Assembly (NCBI RefSeq): GCF_041956535.1
Contig: NW_027192209.1
Span: forward strand, 198,092-262,091
From: Calcarisporiella thermophila CBS 279.70
Taxonomy: Eukaryota > Calcarisporiellomycota
DNA length: 64,000 nucleotides
Direction: 5' to 3'
Shown here piece after piece: positions 48,092-59,434 of the stretch (within the stretch, counting starts at the first letter, position 1; each line of letters begins with the position of its first letter). Position numbers and translations under genes: made by a program. The notes under the pieces are model-generated. The model saw only the letters and a program-made list of their open reading frames with translations, was not told the DNA's origin and made no database searches.

Positions 48092-49353
48092 ATGAATCGA
48101 CTCTATAGCTCAGCGCTACCCCATAGAGTATACCTGCTGGCTCGGCCTAGTTTCGTGCAAGAAACAAGATGCGTCCAGCCCATGGCTATGCCCGTTCATG
48201 TTCGGTCGCTTTACCTGTCCTCCCCTGCCCTCAATAGACTCTACTCCACCCTCCCAAGTTCCTCACCGAGTCCCGCTCCGGGCTCGTCCCCCAGCTCCGT
48301 TGGCCCTGACTATTCTTCCGGATCCACGCCGCTAGCAAAGGCCAATGCCAATGATGGAAAAGTGGTTACTCCGGAGAAGAAGCAAGGCTTTATAGCAAAG
48401 AGCAAAGCGATGCTCAAGACTTATGTGGCCGGATTTAAGCAGGTATGGGCAAATCGTAAGCTGGCGGCAGAATTGCGGCGCTCGAAAGATGCAAGCGAGT
48501 GGACACGCGAGGAATTCCAGCTTGTAAGTGATCATATGCTGTGACTAATCGATGGGGTTGAGAAGAGAGCCGTTCACTTACCCTTATTGAATGGGTAGGT
48601 GTGCAAATCAGATAGCGACACCCGAAAGCTCATTCCCTTTGCCATCCTCCTCGCCATCCTCCCCGAAGCCATCCCCTTTGTCGCTGTCATTCCTGGCGCC
48701 CTCCCAAGCACCTGCGTCACGCCCGAACAGCTTGTCAAACAGCGCCAGAAAATGCATGCCAAGCGCTTGGTCATGACGGAGAATCTGCTCAAATCGGTGC
48801 AAAAGCTGGGGGGGTTTGGGAAGGAGGATTTCGGGAGCGTGGAGAACGTGGTCCGGCTAGCCCGGCGCTACCCCCTGGACTTTGAACTGCGGAACTTGGA
48901 CAGGAAGCGCCTAAGTGCCTTTTGCAAGTGAGTGCTAGTGCAGTGCTGCGAACCAAGTCGCCGCTGTGTTTTTGCATATTAACCGGGGTCTTTTTTGCTT
49001 TTTTTTTTTTTCCTTCTTTCCCTCATTCCCTCACTTGGTTCAGATTTCTGGGTTTAAATTCTTATGGCACACACTCCATGCTGAAGACCCGCTTGGAAAG
49101 GCATTTTGACTATCTTCACAAGGACGATCAGCTTATCAAGCGAGAGGGGATCCAGTCCCTATCCCTCCCCGCCCTCGAGCTCGCCAACGAAGAACGGGGC
49201 ATGCGCTCGGTGGAGGTGGGTGAGGAGCACCTACGTCGGGCACTCGATTTCTGGATATCCCTCCATCTCCGCGACCAAGAGCCCCTCATCCCGCCGGGGC
49301 TGTTGATCCTCAGCAGAATAGTGATGCTAGAGGCAAACTATTTGAGAAAATAA
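48092..49353 (+). CDS. LETM1-domain mitochondrial inner-membrane protein
   Basis: Exons 48092-48523, 48599-48927 and 49044-49353 join in phase to 356 residues. The first 60 residues are Arg/Ser-rich without acidic residues, as in a mitochondrial presequence. A helical stretch follows, then the single membrane segment with the Pro-rich LETM1 signature RKLIPFAILLAILPEAIPF, then the LETM1 ribosome-binding-like domain (KFLGLNSYGTHSMLKTRLERH). Homologues Mdm38 and Ylh47 maintain K+/H+ exchange, mitochondrial volume and translation of membrane proteins. This copy is short (yeast Mdm38 is 573), lacking the C-terminal coiled coils and EF hand, so it may match a shorter LETM-domain paralogue. Confidence 0.9.
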
Positions 49354-49868
49354 CCACGATAGAGCACTGCATCCTAGAATTGTCATGATACTATCAATAT
49401 TGTTCTTTTGAATATATTTAGAAGCGAAAAAAAAAATAACGAATAAACAAAGAGAAAATCTAACAGATTGAGAGAAAAAAAATCAGCAAAAAAAAAAAGT
49501 TGAATGAAGAAGGAAAGAAAGAAAAAAAGAAAAAAAAACTGATTGCTCGTCGTATTCCCCGTGGAAATATAGATAGTGGATTAGGAAAAAAAAAATGAAT
49601 TGTCGAGAATAAAATGATACCGTTTTTAAAATACACCCGGGAAGTCGTGAAGAGTTGAAAGAAAATAAGGGAAAAAATAGAAAAGTGAAGAAAAGGAAAA
49701 ATATTACATGTATATATATATATAAAGACAGCCTTCCAAGCAGTGTGAAAATATCGAATATATAAGAAACCCTACTTCCTCTCGTTCCATTAGAGCCATC
49801 GGCATTTTGTGTTGCAAAGCAAAGCGTGAAGAAAATAAAAAAATGGAAGAAGAAACAAGCTACACCCA
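49354..49868. other. Convergent 3' flanks with A-rich runs
   Basis: Low-complexity A/G-rich and AT-rich sequence between two stop codons, including a TA microsatellite near 49712-49723. No gene. Confidence 0.55.
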
Positions 49869-51362
49869 CTAGGCCATCGTCTGGTATGAGGGATAGCGCT
49901 CTTTGCGTCCATACACTGGCGGCCTTTGGTCCCATCCGTGCATCCCGCCCGACATCAGACCCCCCGAGGCTAGCATTGGCTGCGCGGGCAACAGCATCAT
50001 GGGCGCTGGCCAGAAACCGGCCATGCCCGCCTGCTGAAGCTGCTGCTGCTGCTGCTGCTGTTGCTGTTGTTGCATCAGCATCATCATCTGAGCCTGTTGC
50101 TGCTGCTGCTGCTGCTGCATGAGCATCATTTTTTGCCGTTCAATCAGAGAGCGCCTCCATTCCTTCTCCTGCGCCTCCTTTCTCTCGCGCTCCTTCCGCT
50201 CACGCTCTCGCCGCTCCCAATCCTCCCGTTGCTCCTTTAGCTGCCGGGCCAGCAACAGGCTAGCGCGCTTCGCGACGCGATCGCTCATCTCGTGGGAGGG
50301 AGCAGAGCGCTCGCGCTGCCGATTGGCGATCGCGCCCACGAGGCCGGCACTCGGCTCCGGGGGCTTCTTCGGGACTTTGACCAGGGTGTGGCCGGTCTGG
50401 CGGGCGAGCTCAGCTTGCTCGCGGGCAGAAAGACGCTCGGACAGGTGGGCGGCGAGCAGAGAGTCGGGTCGGAGGACGACATCGTCCCCGATCATGGACC
50501 GATGTCGATGGTATCCCCTGCTGTCTAAACTGCGGCGCACGCCGCCCAAAGGTTCGTTGTCGTCGTCATCGTCGTCGTTGAGGTCGCCAAAGGCGTCGAC
50601 GTAGTCGCGGTACTGGTCAGAGTCCTTGAACGACTCACCGCCGTAGGTGGCGCTCCTTGGACGCGAGTAATCGGGGGTAGAGGGGGTATCGGACGAGGAC
50701 AGACCCGTGAGCGAGGAATTGGTGGACGTGTACTCCTTTCTGCCCTGGTACACGTCCTGCGAGTGTCGCTGGTACGGCTGCTGCGGCTGCTGCGGGGGAA
50801 ACGGGCGCAGAGAGCGAGTGGCAGTGGAAGAGGCGGACGAGGCGGTGGAGAGGTAGGAGGTGCGTCGATCCATTTTCTCGCGCAAGTTGCTCTCGTCCAC
50901 CAGCCGTCTTGGCGGGGAGAAGGTCGCCGCCAGCGGGAGACTGCTGCGTTTGAGGTGGGACGGGGTCTTCGACGAAGCGGACTGCGACTTCTCGGCCGTC
51001 TTTGGCTTCTCTGCCGCGGGTTTTTCGGTGATGGGGGCGGGAATTTCAGACTTGCGACGCGCCTTGAACTTCATCCGCAACAATCCCAGCAGCCCTTCTT
51101 TCTCCTTCTTTTTCTCCTTCTCCTTCTCCCTTTCATTGTCGCGCTGTTGCGGCAGCGGGGAGGAGAGACTACGGCGGGCCATCGCAGGCTCGTCCAGCCC
51201 TTTCTGCTCCGCCGAGGCCTTCTGCAGGCAGAGCGAGATAGGGGGCGTGGAGAGGCGGTGAGGAATCCTGTCGGCTCGCTGGAGCGAGGAGGAGCGCGAG
51301 GAGGAGCTGGTCGCGACTTTCGAGGCCTCTAGCGGAGGGCGTCCGCGGTCATGCTTGGACAT
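49869..51362 (-). CDS. Disordered poly-Q protein of unknown function
   Basis: One uninterrupted exon of 497 residues, unusual in this intron-rich window. The protein is largely disordered: Ser/Arg-rich N-terminus, a Lys/Glu block (about residues 75-105), Ser/Pro-rich segments, an Asp run (about residue 245), then a charged helix (about 330-405) rich in Arg, Glu and Gln, ending in two Gln runs separated by QAQMMMLM, and a Met/Gly/Pro-rich tail. A conserved-looking patch is SLLAAHLSERLSAREQAELA. No signal peptide or membrane segment. I do not recognise the family; regulators of RNA, polarity or signalling often look like this. The length of the open frame and its codon bias support real coding. 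Confidence 0.72.
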   Translation of the reverse strand: MSKHDRGRPPLEASKVATSSSSRSSSLQRADRIPHRLSTPPISLCLQKASAEQKGLDEPAMARRSLSSPLPQQRDNEREKEKEKKKEKEGLLGLLRMKFKARRKSEIPAPITEKPAAEKPKTAEKSQSASSKTPSHLKRSSLPLAATFSPPRRLVDESNLREKMDRRTSYLSTASSASSTATRSLRPFPPQQPQQPYQRHSQDVYQGRKEYTSTNSSLTGLSSSDTPSTPDYSRPRSATYGGESFKDSDQYRDYVDAFGDLNDDDDDDNEPLGGVRRSLDSRGYHRHRSMIGDDVVLRPDSLLAAHLSERLSAREQAELARQTGHTLVKVPKKPPEPSAGLVGAIANRQRERSAPSHEMSDRVAKRASLLLARQLKEQREDWERRERERKERERKEAQEKEWRRSLIERQKMMLMQQQQQQQQAQMMMLMQQQQQQQQQQQLQQAGMAGFWPAPMMLLPAQPMLASGGLMSGGMHGWDQRPPVYGRKERYPSYQTMA

Positions 51363-52409
51363 GGTTCTTTAATTGCTTGGGGTTAGTTCTGTTAGCTAAA
51401 AGAAAAGAAAAAAAGTGAGAGGGTATGAAAAAAAAAATAATAGAGCAGGGTCAGGAAAAAAAAACAGGGGAGTAAGGAGTCCTATGGATGCGGTCACCCT
51501 CGAGCCTACTCACCTTGGTTTGCGCAAAAGTGGGGGCGAGCTTGAGGCCGGAGACTCCTCTAATCCCGCGCAAAATTAAGGACCGAAGGGGGGGATGGCG
51601 ATGGCCGAGCTGGGGAAAATAGCGAAGAGAGAGAGAGAGAAAGCCAGGGCGGAAGGCAAGGAGCCGGCTGTATGGTGTTTTCGCGGCGATTTTTTTATTG
51701 TCCGGGCTGGTGGCGATGGGAAATCGAATGAACCCGCCAGTGGGCCCTATTTTTATATCTCTGAAACACCTGAGCTTAATTCAGGGCAAACCGCAGAGCT
51801 TAATAGGGAGAAACAAACCCGCTGCCTCGATTCAGCGGGCGGTTAGGCGGCGAGTCTAACTAATCAACCCGCTCGCCTCCCCTCCCCAAATAAACTCTCC
51901 CGTTTGTGATTAGCTAACTGGCGGGCTGCTGCGGCGCGAAATAAAGCTTTGGGCGGCCCCCTTCCCCTCTGTGGATTCGCATCAAGCCTTCTCGATCCCA
52001 GCCCGTGCCCCCTCAGCAGCCCACATGCGATTCCCCCCCATCGATTCGAATCGCCGCGGCCAGGCCAAATCCGGCGTAGTCGGCCACGCTATCGAGCATA
52101 GAGCTGCTGCGCACCTCCGTCTTATCAGCATTACACAAGCCCAAAATAGCGTAAGCGATAGCGAGGATGCTTGGGCCGTTTATTTTGGGCCGCGAAATTT
52201 TTATTTTTGCCAGTCTATTATTAGTTCAAATTGCAAACACCGACCACGCTGCAAACAAAAAGATGAAAGGCCGCCAGGTCATACTGCGATTCCGGCATGA
52301 AGAAGACAGAATGGGAGAGAAAACATCGCATGGCGTGGCCAAGGTTAAATAAGGAAAATCCAAAGAAAACCGCATGCATAAGCCACGGAACCTTAGCGCC
52401 CTTCTAACT
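51363..52409. other. Intergenic stretch, no gene seen
   Basis: Leader and promoter of the poly-Q gene, then GC-richer spacer to the CDT2 stop codon. Frames at 51595-51846 and 51971-52352 lack recognisable content. Confidence 0.45.
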
Positions 52410-54421
52410 TCAACTCTCCTTCCCTTCTTCCTCCTTCTCCTCCTCCCCCTCCTCCTCCACAAATCCCCATGGGCGCTCGTTGCTCCCGGCCCTCAGAAGT
52501 GCCGCATCCTCCCTGCTGCACCGCCAGACTCTAACGGTTGCGTCGTCGGAGCACGAGGCCAGCAGCCCAATGTCCCGCTTGCACCAGTCCACGCTCGTCA
52601 CCTCGCCTTTGTGCCCCCTGAAGGCCATTGCGCCCCGTTCTGGCCTCTCTACCTCCCAGCAGTACATGTGGTCGCCCGCAGACCCACTGGCAATGAACTG
52701 GCCATCCGGCGAGACGGTGCATCGAATAAAGAAGCTTTTGCACCGATAATCAGGAGCGGTGAAGCGGCGGAGTGGCGCACCCAGGAAATGTGCATTATAC
52801 TGGTAGACGTGGTTGTCAAGGCTGGATGCAAAAATATGCGAGCCACTTGGGTCGAGCGTCATCCACGTTAAACCTATCAAAGAATGCAGGAAGCAACGAA
52901 AAAAAAAAACATTCCAACACGTTCTCAATAGAGCTCGAGATTGAAAAGAAAGAAGAGCCGGGAAATGACCACCCACCTCTCGGCCGTTTCGATTCCACGC
53001 TTTCCGAGCACGCAATCGGGGATGGGAAAGCTCGGAAGCTAGACCGCAGATCCCAGTACTTGATGCGCCCGTCAGACCCACCCGCCGTCGCTACCACGTT
53101 GTCCCTGTGCTTGACAAACGTCAGGGCCGTCACGCTGCGCTCGCTCATGGCGGTTTGTGCGATAGTCGCCGTGCGCCGCCTTTTAGACGAGGGCGTGATA
53201 GAGAACGCATGGGCATCGTTGATCTCGAAAATGGGTATCGTGGGGGTGCGAATATCCCACACGAGCACAAGGCCATCACGGGACCCGCTGGCCACGATAT
53301 CTGTGCGTATAAAAAGCAAGAATAACCAAAAGAAGACATCCATTTAGTATGAGGTTGTGGTTGAACCATCCCATGGGGTTCCTACTTGGATTGGAGGGAT
53401 CCCAGTTAACGCACTTGACGCTACATCTATTTCCGCGGAATTTGTAGAGCTCCCGCCGCGTTTCCACATCCCACACTCGCACCGTTTGGTCGCCGCTTGC
53501 TGTCGCCTGCAGAGAGGTTCAATGTAGTCTCACGGCTTCAGTCAAATAGAGAATACAAGAGATAACCCACCAGATATCGGTCGTCAGGACTCCATTGCAC
53601 ATCAAAGATCGCATTGTCATGTGCCGCCAGTTCGCTTCTCGGCGTTCCTGCAACGTAGAGTTTAATCTTATCTCTTCCTGATACCATCCATCTTTTTCAT
53701 GGCTTTGCCTCACTTACTCCACTCGATCGTCTGATCATATTTCGTGTCAATGAAGTACATCTTCCCCTCTTCGCTTGCAATGACAAGACTTTTCCCACTA
53801 TTTACATCTAAATCACTCATCAGTTAGGCTATGGCCCTCCCCAGAGCCAAATAAAAGGAGCACTTACGATTACTAAATACACATTGAAAGGGCGGTATAC
53901 TGTTCTGGAACTCATCGGTGATGGGATATGAATCGTGCTCGGTACTAATAAAGTCCCTGATTAAAAATCGTTTCGATACTATAAAAAAAAACGTAGCCGT
54001 TGAGGAGAGGCGTGTCAACAGGAGAAGGGAGATCGTAGAAACCTTTCAGTTGCCTATATGCGGTTTCCCGCGCCATGCATCCCACAGACGGGGGTAGAGC
54101 TGTTCTTAATGAAAAGCCCTTTTTGATCTTTCTCGGGAATAACGGTCGTGTCACCTTTCCATGCTCCTCATTATTTTCCGCCTTCGTTTCCCGTGATCTT
54201 TTTCTATGCACTAGAGCGGGGTCATTGGGGGGGATGTTGATGTGCGTGGCAGAAATGTCAGCAAAGGGCGTACGTGCCTCGAAGAGGGGAGCGGAAGTAG
54301 GCGCGGAGGCGGCGAGTGGCCGTTTGGCCTGGTCACCCCAGAACATGAAGAGTTTACATGTTCCGGGCGGAGGCTGGGTGGATTTCTTTCTTATGGTGAG
54401 CCGTGTTCGTTGCCTCGGCAT
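52410..54421 (-). CDS. CDT2: Cdt2/DTL-type WD40 receptor of CRL4 ubiquitin ligase
   Basis: Seven exons join in phase: 54043-54421, 53868-53978, 53718-53807, 53571-53647, 53386-53506, 52977-53300 and 52410-52873, giving 521 residues. A basic N-terminal region of about 130 residues precedes a WD40 propeller. Diagnostic features are LAAHDNAIFDVQWSPDDRYL, ATASGDQTVRVWDVE, two WDxR motifs (WDIR at 275-278, WDLR at 343-346) used for DDB1 docking, and the last blades (SFFIRCTVSPDGQFIASGS, VTSVDWCKRD). A KRRR cluster at about 300-303 may be an NLS. Cdt2 recruits PCNA-bound substrates such as Cdt1 to CRL4 for degradation in S phase. The C-terminus is a short acidic tail, without the long extension of animal DTL. 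It is divergent from SAS-6. Confidence 0.92.
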
Positions 54422-54649
54422 AATTATACAAACAATAAGCTACTGCCCTTGGGAAGCAACGCTCAGAAATGATGAATTAAGAACAAGGCAATGTTGGGTC
54501 GTGTTTTTAAACTTTTTTTTGCAAAAATTCAACACGGCCTAAAAAAAATCGCGAAATTAACCACCCTCGACAGAAAATAATTTACGCGTATTAGGGAAGC
54601 CTGAAGCGTGTCAAGAATACGCACCCAAGGCCCATTAGAATTATTCACC
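54422..54649. promoter_or_regulatory. Shared divergent promoter of CDT2 and SAS-6
   Basis: Only 228 bp separate the two start codons. Within it are CGCGAAA at 54550-54556, matching the SCB consensus CRCGAAA (also E2F-like when read as TTTCGCG on the other strand), and ACGCGT at 54584-54589, the MCB core. A poly-A/T tract (54515-54549) lies beside them. These elements drive G1/S genes in fungi through SBF/MBF; their use here is inferred. Confidence 0.65.
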
Positions 54650-56557
54650 ATGGATATCCAGAATAGTAATGTCATATTCACCAAATCCATCGACATCTTT
54701 CTTAGCCCATCCGGCGCGCCTGATTTCGATCGCACCCCGCTCCACCGCCCTCTGCAACGCGTTACATTCGAAGCTAGCAAGAATCATACTCCGCGAGGAA
54801 CAGTAGGCTTGCACCATGTCTCTTTTTGCCTCAATGGCACTCAATAACAAGGACTTGTAAACAGTTGCTAGAGCTCAAACTCTTTGATGAGGACGATCCA
54901 TTTTTCATGTATCAGGTTGAGCTGTCAGAAGAGAGCTTTCGCTCCCTTAAACGGGAGCAACACCTTGTCGCTGACTTCCAACACTTCCCACATGAACTGG
55001 CCGACTTGCTGGACGAATGCGTTCGCAACGAACATGCTGATCCTCCCAGGTAAACCACTAGGCATCTCTTTTTTTGGGTCGTCCATGGAATTTACTCTTG
55101 GTGTAGATTTTCAATCCAGATGTGCTCTGACGGATTATCGCCTCACTCGACTCTCAGCATCACCGAATTCAATAGGTTCAAGCACATCACCCACCTAACC
55201 CTTGGCATGACGCGTCCGGAACACAGAATCATAAAGCAGAACTATATGCGGACCCTGAACGCCCTACGAGTATGGGATCCCTTTCCGTAGTCGCATCTTT
55301 AGGGAGGAATGCATGCTAAGCCCATCTTTGACTATCTTGGTTTTAGGTAGAAATTCAAACTCTAAGGTCCCAGGTGGATTCTTCCACTTCCGGCTATCGT
55401 GCTCGTCTCAATGCGGTCGAGGGGCTGAACAGCACCCTCTCTACAGAAATCGAGCGCGTGAAACGCGTCGCGAACGAGGAGCAGGCTCAATTGAAGTTGA
55501 AATTCGAGGCAGAGCGACGAGACATGGTAGACCATTACGAGCAGCAGGTAGCGTGGTAGCGGATTCAAGCGCGAGTCCGAGTTCAATTAACATAGTTTGT
55601 CTTTTTTTTCGAGAGAGAATAGGTCAAAAAATTGTCGGAATTGAATGAAGATTTACGAAAAGAACGCGACCTGTTGTGGACCAAGGTCTCGACCGTGGAC
55701 CAAGCGCAGCAGCAACGAATCGTGGATCAAACTAGGGGGTTGGAGGAGCAGCTTTTACAAGCAAAGAGTGAAGTCCAAAAAGTAAGCTAGATCCCATCTC
55801 ATCCCCGTCTCCCCAGCAATATCATAAAACCACACTGATGAAACTCTATCTCTAGGGGAATGAAATTATCCGAAAGCTCCAAGAGGAGCTTCGTTCGACC
55901 CATTCCAAGATGAAGATGAAAAACAAAGTCACTCTGCAGCAAGAGAAGCTCCTCGACGAAAAGACGGAGCTCATTGTACAGTTGCAGCAAGAAGTCGCAC
56001 TTTTGCGAGAGAATTTGGGACGAGAGCGCGAAGGACGAAGTGGTGGAGGGCGTCGGGTCGAGGATCTGGAACGGCAACTGGAGGAGAAACGAAAGATCAT
56101 GGATGATAATGCGCGAGGTAGGTTGCTCCTCCGGTTTGAATGAGGGCATAACCCCCTTGAACCAGCTAACTGTATACTTGCAACAGTGATAGAGTGGCTC
56201 CATAAACAGCTTAACGAGGCAACTGCAACGAACCCAAAGGTAATCACCCTAAATATACCCCCTCTCATCTCCCTTTTCTGCCGTTGTTGACGACCTCTTC
56301 TTTCTTTCAAGTTACCTGCTCTGGAATCCGCCCTCAAGCGCTCCACGCTCGGTCCCCTTACCAACCTCCCCTCCGCTACCACGCGATCAGCGGCCCCTCG
56401 TCGTGTCGTCTCGCAGCCGCTATCGATCCCCACGACAAATAATAACAACGCCTCCTTATACCCAGAAGCCAGTCCTCCGAAGCCCTTTGCTCTGCCCGTG
56501 TTGCGGGACGTCGGGAGATTAGGCAGTGGGCAGCCGGGCTTGTCGCGAGGAAAATGA
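54650..56557 (+). CDS. SAS6: SAS-6 centriolar cartwheel protein
   Basis: Eight exons join in phase: 54650-54802, 54865-55049, 55107-55269, 55347-55547, 55623-55781, 55856-56117, 56187-56239 and 56312-56557, giving 473 residues. The N-terminal head domain has the family blocks LKLFDEDDPFFMYQVELSEE, ESFRSLKREQHLVADFQHFP and NRFKHITHLTLGM. A long coiled coil spans about 170-400, including GNEIIRKLQEELRS, KMKNKVTLQQEKLLDEKTEL and VIEWLHKQLNE, all placed as in animal SAS-6. A short disordered tail follows. SAS-6 dimers form the nine-fold hub of the cartwheel that seeds new centrioles and basal bodies. Its presence implies centrioles, hence probably a flagellate stage. It shares its promoter with CDT2. 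Confidence 0.93.
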
Positions 56558-57101
56558 GACCACTAGGGGACGGCCCCCTTTGGGGTTATGGAATTCATTC
56601 CTGTCTTGTTATCCTTTCCTTGTGCATCGTTTCTGCTCACCGGTGTGCCTCCCTTGGCGGGCATTTGTTGTGTGGTTAGTAGATGTAACCTATCCATGAT
56701 GAATTCCTGGCTACAGACCTCTTTTTCATATGATCTTCGGAATCGCACACAAGTGTAAAAGCAAAGTAGAAGCGGGCCCAATGCGAACCCTCCTTCTCTG
56801 ATGCGCGTCTGCCTTGTGGGGGAACGCTCAGCAGCAAAGCCAAGGAGAGGCCGACTTGGCCTGTGCCCGGTGGGGCCGTTTTCCCTTTGGCCCCCCCTTT
56901 GCTTGCCCTTGCCATTAAGATTTGAGCTTTCTTTACCGGGAATTAGTCCTGTCGCACGAAATAAATTGCGCGCAACAGTTGCAGAGGGCAGAGCTGAACA
57001 CGAAAACAATAAAAAATAGAGATGGCTTTGATTTCCTTCGACATCCCCCTTCTTCTTCTCTCTTCTTTCCTCTCCTTCCCTCCCCATTCTTTCGCCGCAA
57101 G
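56558..57101. other. Intergenic stretch, no gene
   Basis: Spacer between SAS-6 and the PPPDE peptidase gene; ends in a CT-rich leader. A long minus-strand frame (56563-57426) runs across it and over the next gene's first exons, without any domain. Confidence 0.5.
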
Positions 57102-58110
57102 ATGAGCCCCCTGGAGTGGAAAAGGCGCCCAGACAGTGGCCATTTTCAGCTCGTTCCCTCACGTCCGCCCTCCTCCACGGGCTTGCCGGTCTTCCTTCAT
57201 GTCTATAGTCTAGTAAGTGCCAATCCCAGACATTGTGTTCATCGAGGCAATCCGCAAATAACAAGGCTCTGCATTCGAATGCTAGTTGCCACCAAGTGCC
57301 CTCTCGTTGATGGTGAGCTCGCTGGGGGTCGGGGTGTATCACACCGGAGTCGAAATTAGGGGAAAAGGTAAAATGCGGATTCTTTTTTTTTGCCCATGGC
57401 AAATCGCACTCTGGATCCCGATCCACTTACGCCCATGTATAGAGTATTGCTTCGGTGCGCACCCGTACAATTTTAGTGGCATTTTCTCGGTCAAGCCCAA
57501 GATTGGACCAAAGGGGGTTCGATACAAGTAAGTGTCTTGGAATGGCGATGCTTTATTAATGCTGAATTCCGGATCCCAATCTTGTAATGCAGAAAATCCA
57601 TCCTGATGGGATATTGCCAGCTGAACGATACTGAAATCAACAGGGTTCTACACCGGTTGGCGCAGAGCTTCACCGGCATGTCGTATCATTTGCTTGAGCG
57701 GTATTGAATTTATTTGTTTGGATTGCTCCTCTCTGAATTGCTCCAACCATCCTCTACCCTCCCGCCACTCTATAGGAATTGTAACCACTTTAGTTCGGAT
57801 CTGTGCGAGCAGCTAGTTGGCGTGGCCATCCCAGGTAGGTTCCTTCCTCTTTCTCTTGCTGGATAGCACGGGTCGGAATCGCTGACGGAATTCAATGCTT
57901 AGACTGGGTGAATAGAGCTGCTCGTGTGGCCTCTTGCTTTCCATTCCTTATACCTGCAGAGTTTATCAATCCTCCCGTGTTTGAACAAGGTGAGTGGCCT
58001 ATAGTACGAGAGTAAGCTTTGGGAGGGCAGTTTTGTTGATGACCTCTTTTGCAGAGAATATGGTCACGAGCGAAAAGCGCAAGTCCTGGAGAAGATCCTG
58101 GGTACGATAA
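57102..58110 (+). CDS. DeSI-type PPPDE cysteine isopeptidase
   Basis: Seven exons join in phase: 57102-57212, 57286-57367, 57443-57527, 57593-57700, 57776-57834, 57903-57989 and 58055-58110, giving 195 residues. The papain-like PPPDE fold is marked by GVGVYHTGVEI with catalytic His56, by EYCFGAHPYNFSGIFSV, and by YHLLERNCNHFSSDLCEQL with catalytic Cys131. The C-terminal part WVNRAARVASCFPFLIP is also conserved. Homologues (DeSI-1/DeSI-2) remove SUMO, ubiquitin or act as palmitoyl-thioesterases; which activity applies is unknown. The first exon's start is the first in-frame ATG, followed by the short strand VFLHVYSL. Confidence 0.9.
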
Positions 58111-59434
58111 ACCTTACACATCAACCATTATATCCTTGCAATCCAATACCTCTTCTGAATAACCCCAACGCATCCCTCCTTCTATATCCTGTATACTATC
58201 CTAATTATTATTTTAACGGTCCCATATTCTGCATAGTATTTTAATGTAGTATTTTTTTTTCTTAAAGACACACTGCTCTTAATCCCCTATTTCTCTTTCT
58301 CTCCTTTTAATCACGAGACTGTAAAGTAAGAAAATAATAAACTTTGCCTGAGTAGATCCGGCCTCCTTCATCTTCCATCTCCTTCCTATCAGCAGCACGC
58401 AAGCGTAGGCTCTGCATCAGTGTAGTGCTGTAAACAGCCGTGTCCCGATTTTTCCAACCGGAGTTCTATGCCCAAATTTTGTGATTATTACATCCATTTC
58501 GCAAGGGATCACAGGGGAGAGTGGGAGTTGGGAAAAGAGTCCCCTAAAAGGTTTCATCCCATTTGACGGCCAAAATGATGAGCCAGTACACGTGTGTATA
58601 GGCCAGAGGTGGGACAAGTCAAGGTAGGTTCTCGACAGGCCTGATTTCATATTGACTGGCTTAATTCGATGCCACGAAGGACGAGGATGCGAACAGATTC
58701 AAGTCAGCTTTATTAAGGGTGAGGGGAGATGGTCGATATCCGGTTAGCTTGGGCGGTCATTCTGAAAAAGAAGAAAGGGTGGCGTTGTGTAGGTGTAACT
58801 GTATGTGCAAGTGTAAGTAGGGGATTCAAGATTGAGGTATGCATAGGCGTAGAGCCGTAATTCTAGACTCTGATAAAGCGTAGTTCTGGGCCATCAAGCC
58901 TCTGCATTCTTCGCCCAGTTTTTGGATCCTCTGATACGGCTCTCTCCCCCTTTCCTCCATTTGCGCATTTATCAGCAATTTGGTGGCAAATGACCGTGGG
59001 AGATTTCGAGGCAATCTATAATATAGATTATATTATAATCTGCACCTCGGTCTCAAATGGCCCAGGAGGGTGGTATTTGGCCACGACCAGAGGAGACCAA
59101 GGCCGATCGGCCGTAAGAGTGGGCGACTACGTTTCTTTTCCGGTTTTCGTATGCGTAGTAACGCTTGTGAAAACAAAAGGGTACGACGTCATGAACATAG
59201 CCCATTCTTAACACTCGGTGATTTTGGGAGGGGATGAGGTGGCGATAAGTGGTGGTACAGAGCACGGGGAGGGTGAGAAAAAATTATTCGAGGGGTATGG
59301 ATTTCTTATTTCCCTCTTAACCTCTGAATAGGAAGCAATACTAATAATATACTATGGAGGTAATTGTCTGGAGAATTTCGGAGAATGATCCCGCCCATGA
59401 ACGGCGTTATACCTCGGGATATTCGCTCCCTTTC
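58111..59434. other. Intergenic stretch of about 1.3 kb, no gene seen
   Basis: Pyrimidine-rich 3' flank of the PPPDE gene followed by mixed sequence. Minus-strand frames at 58417-58650 and 58826-59014 (the second with LGEECRGLMAQNYALSESR) could be exon fragments but have no recognisable family or consistent splice partners. Confidence 0.4.

Noticed and set aside
54300-54421. A PIP box at the CDT2 N-terminus (aromatic stretch KLFMFW)
   Set aside because: The required Gln and spacing of a PCNA-interacting motif are absent.
56563-57426. Minus-strand open frame of 287 codons
   Set aside because: It crosses a promoter and the first exons of the PPPDE peptidase gene, has no domain, and its composition changes along its length; an antisense shadow.
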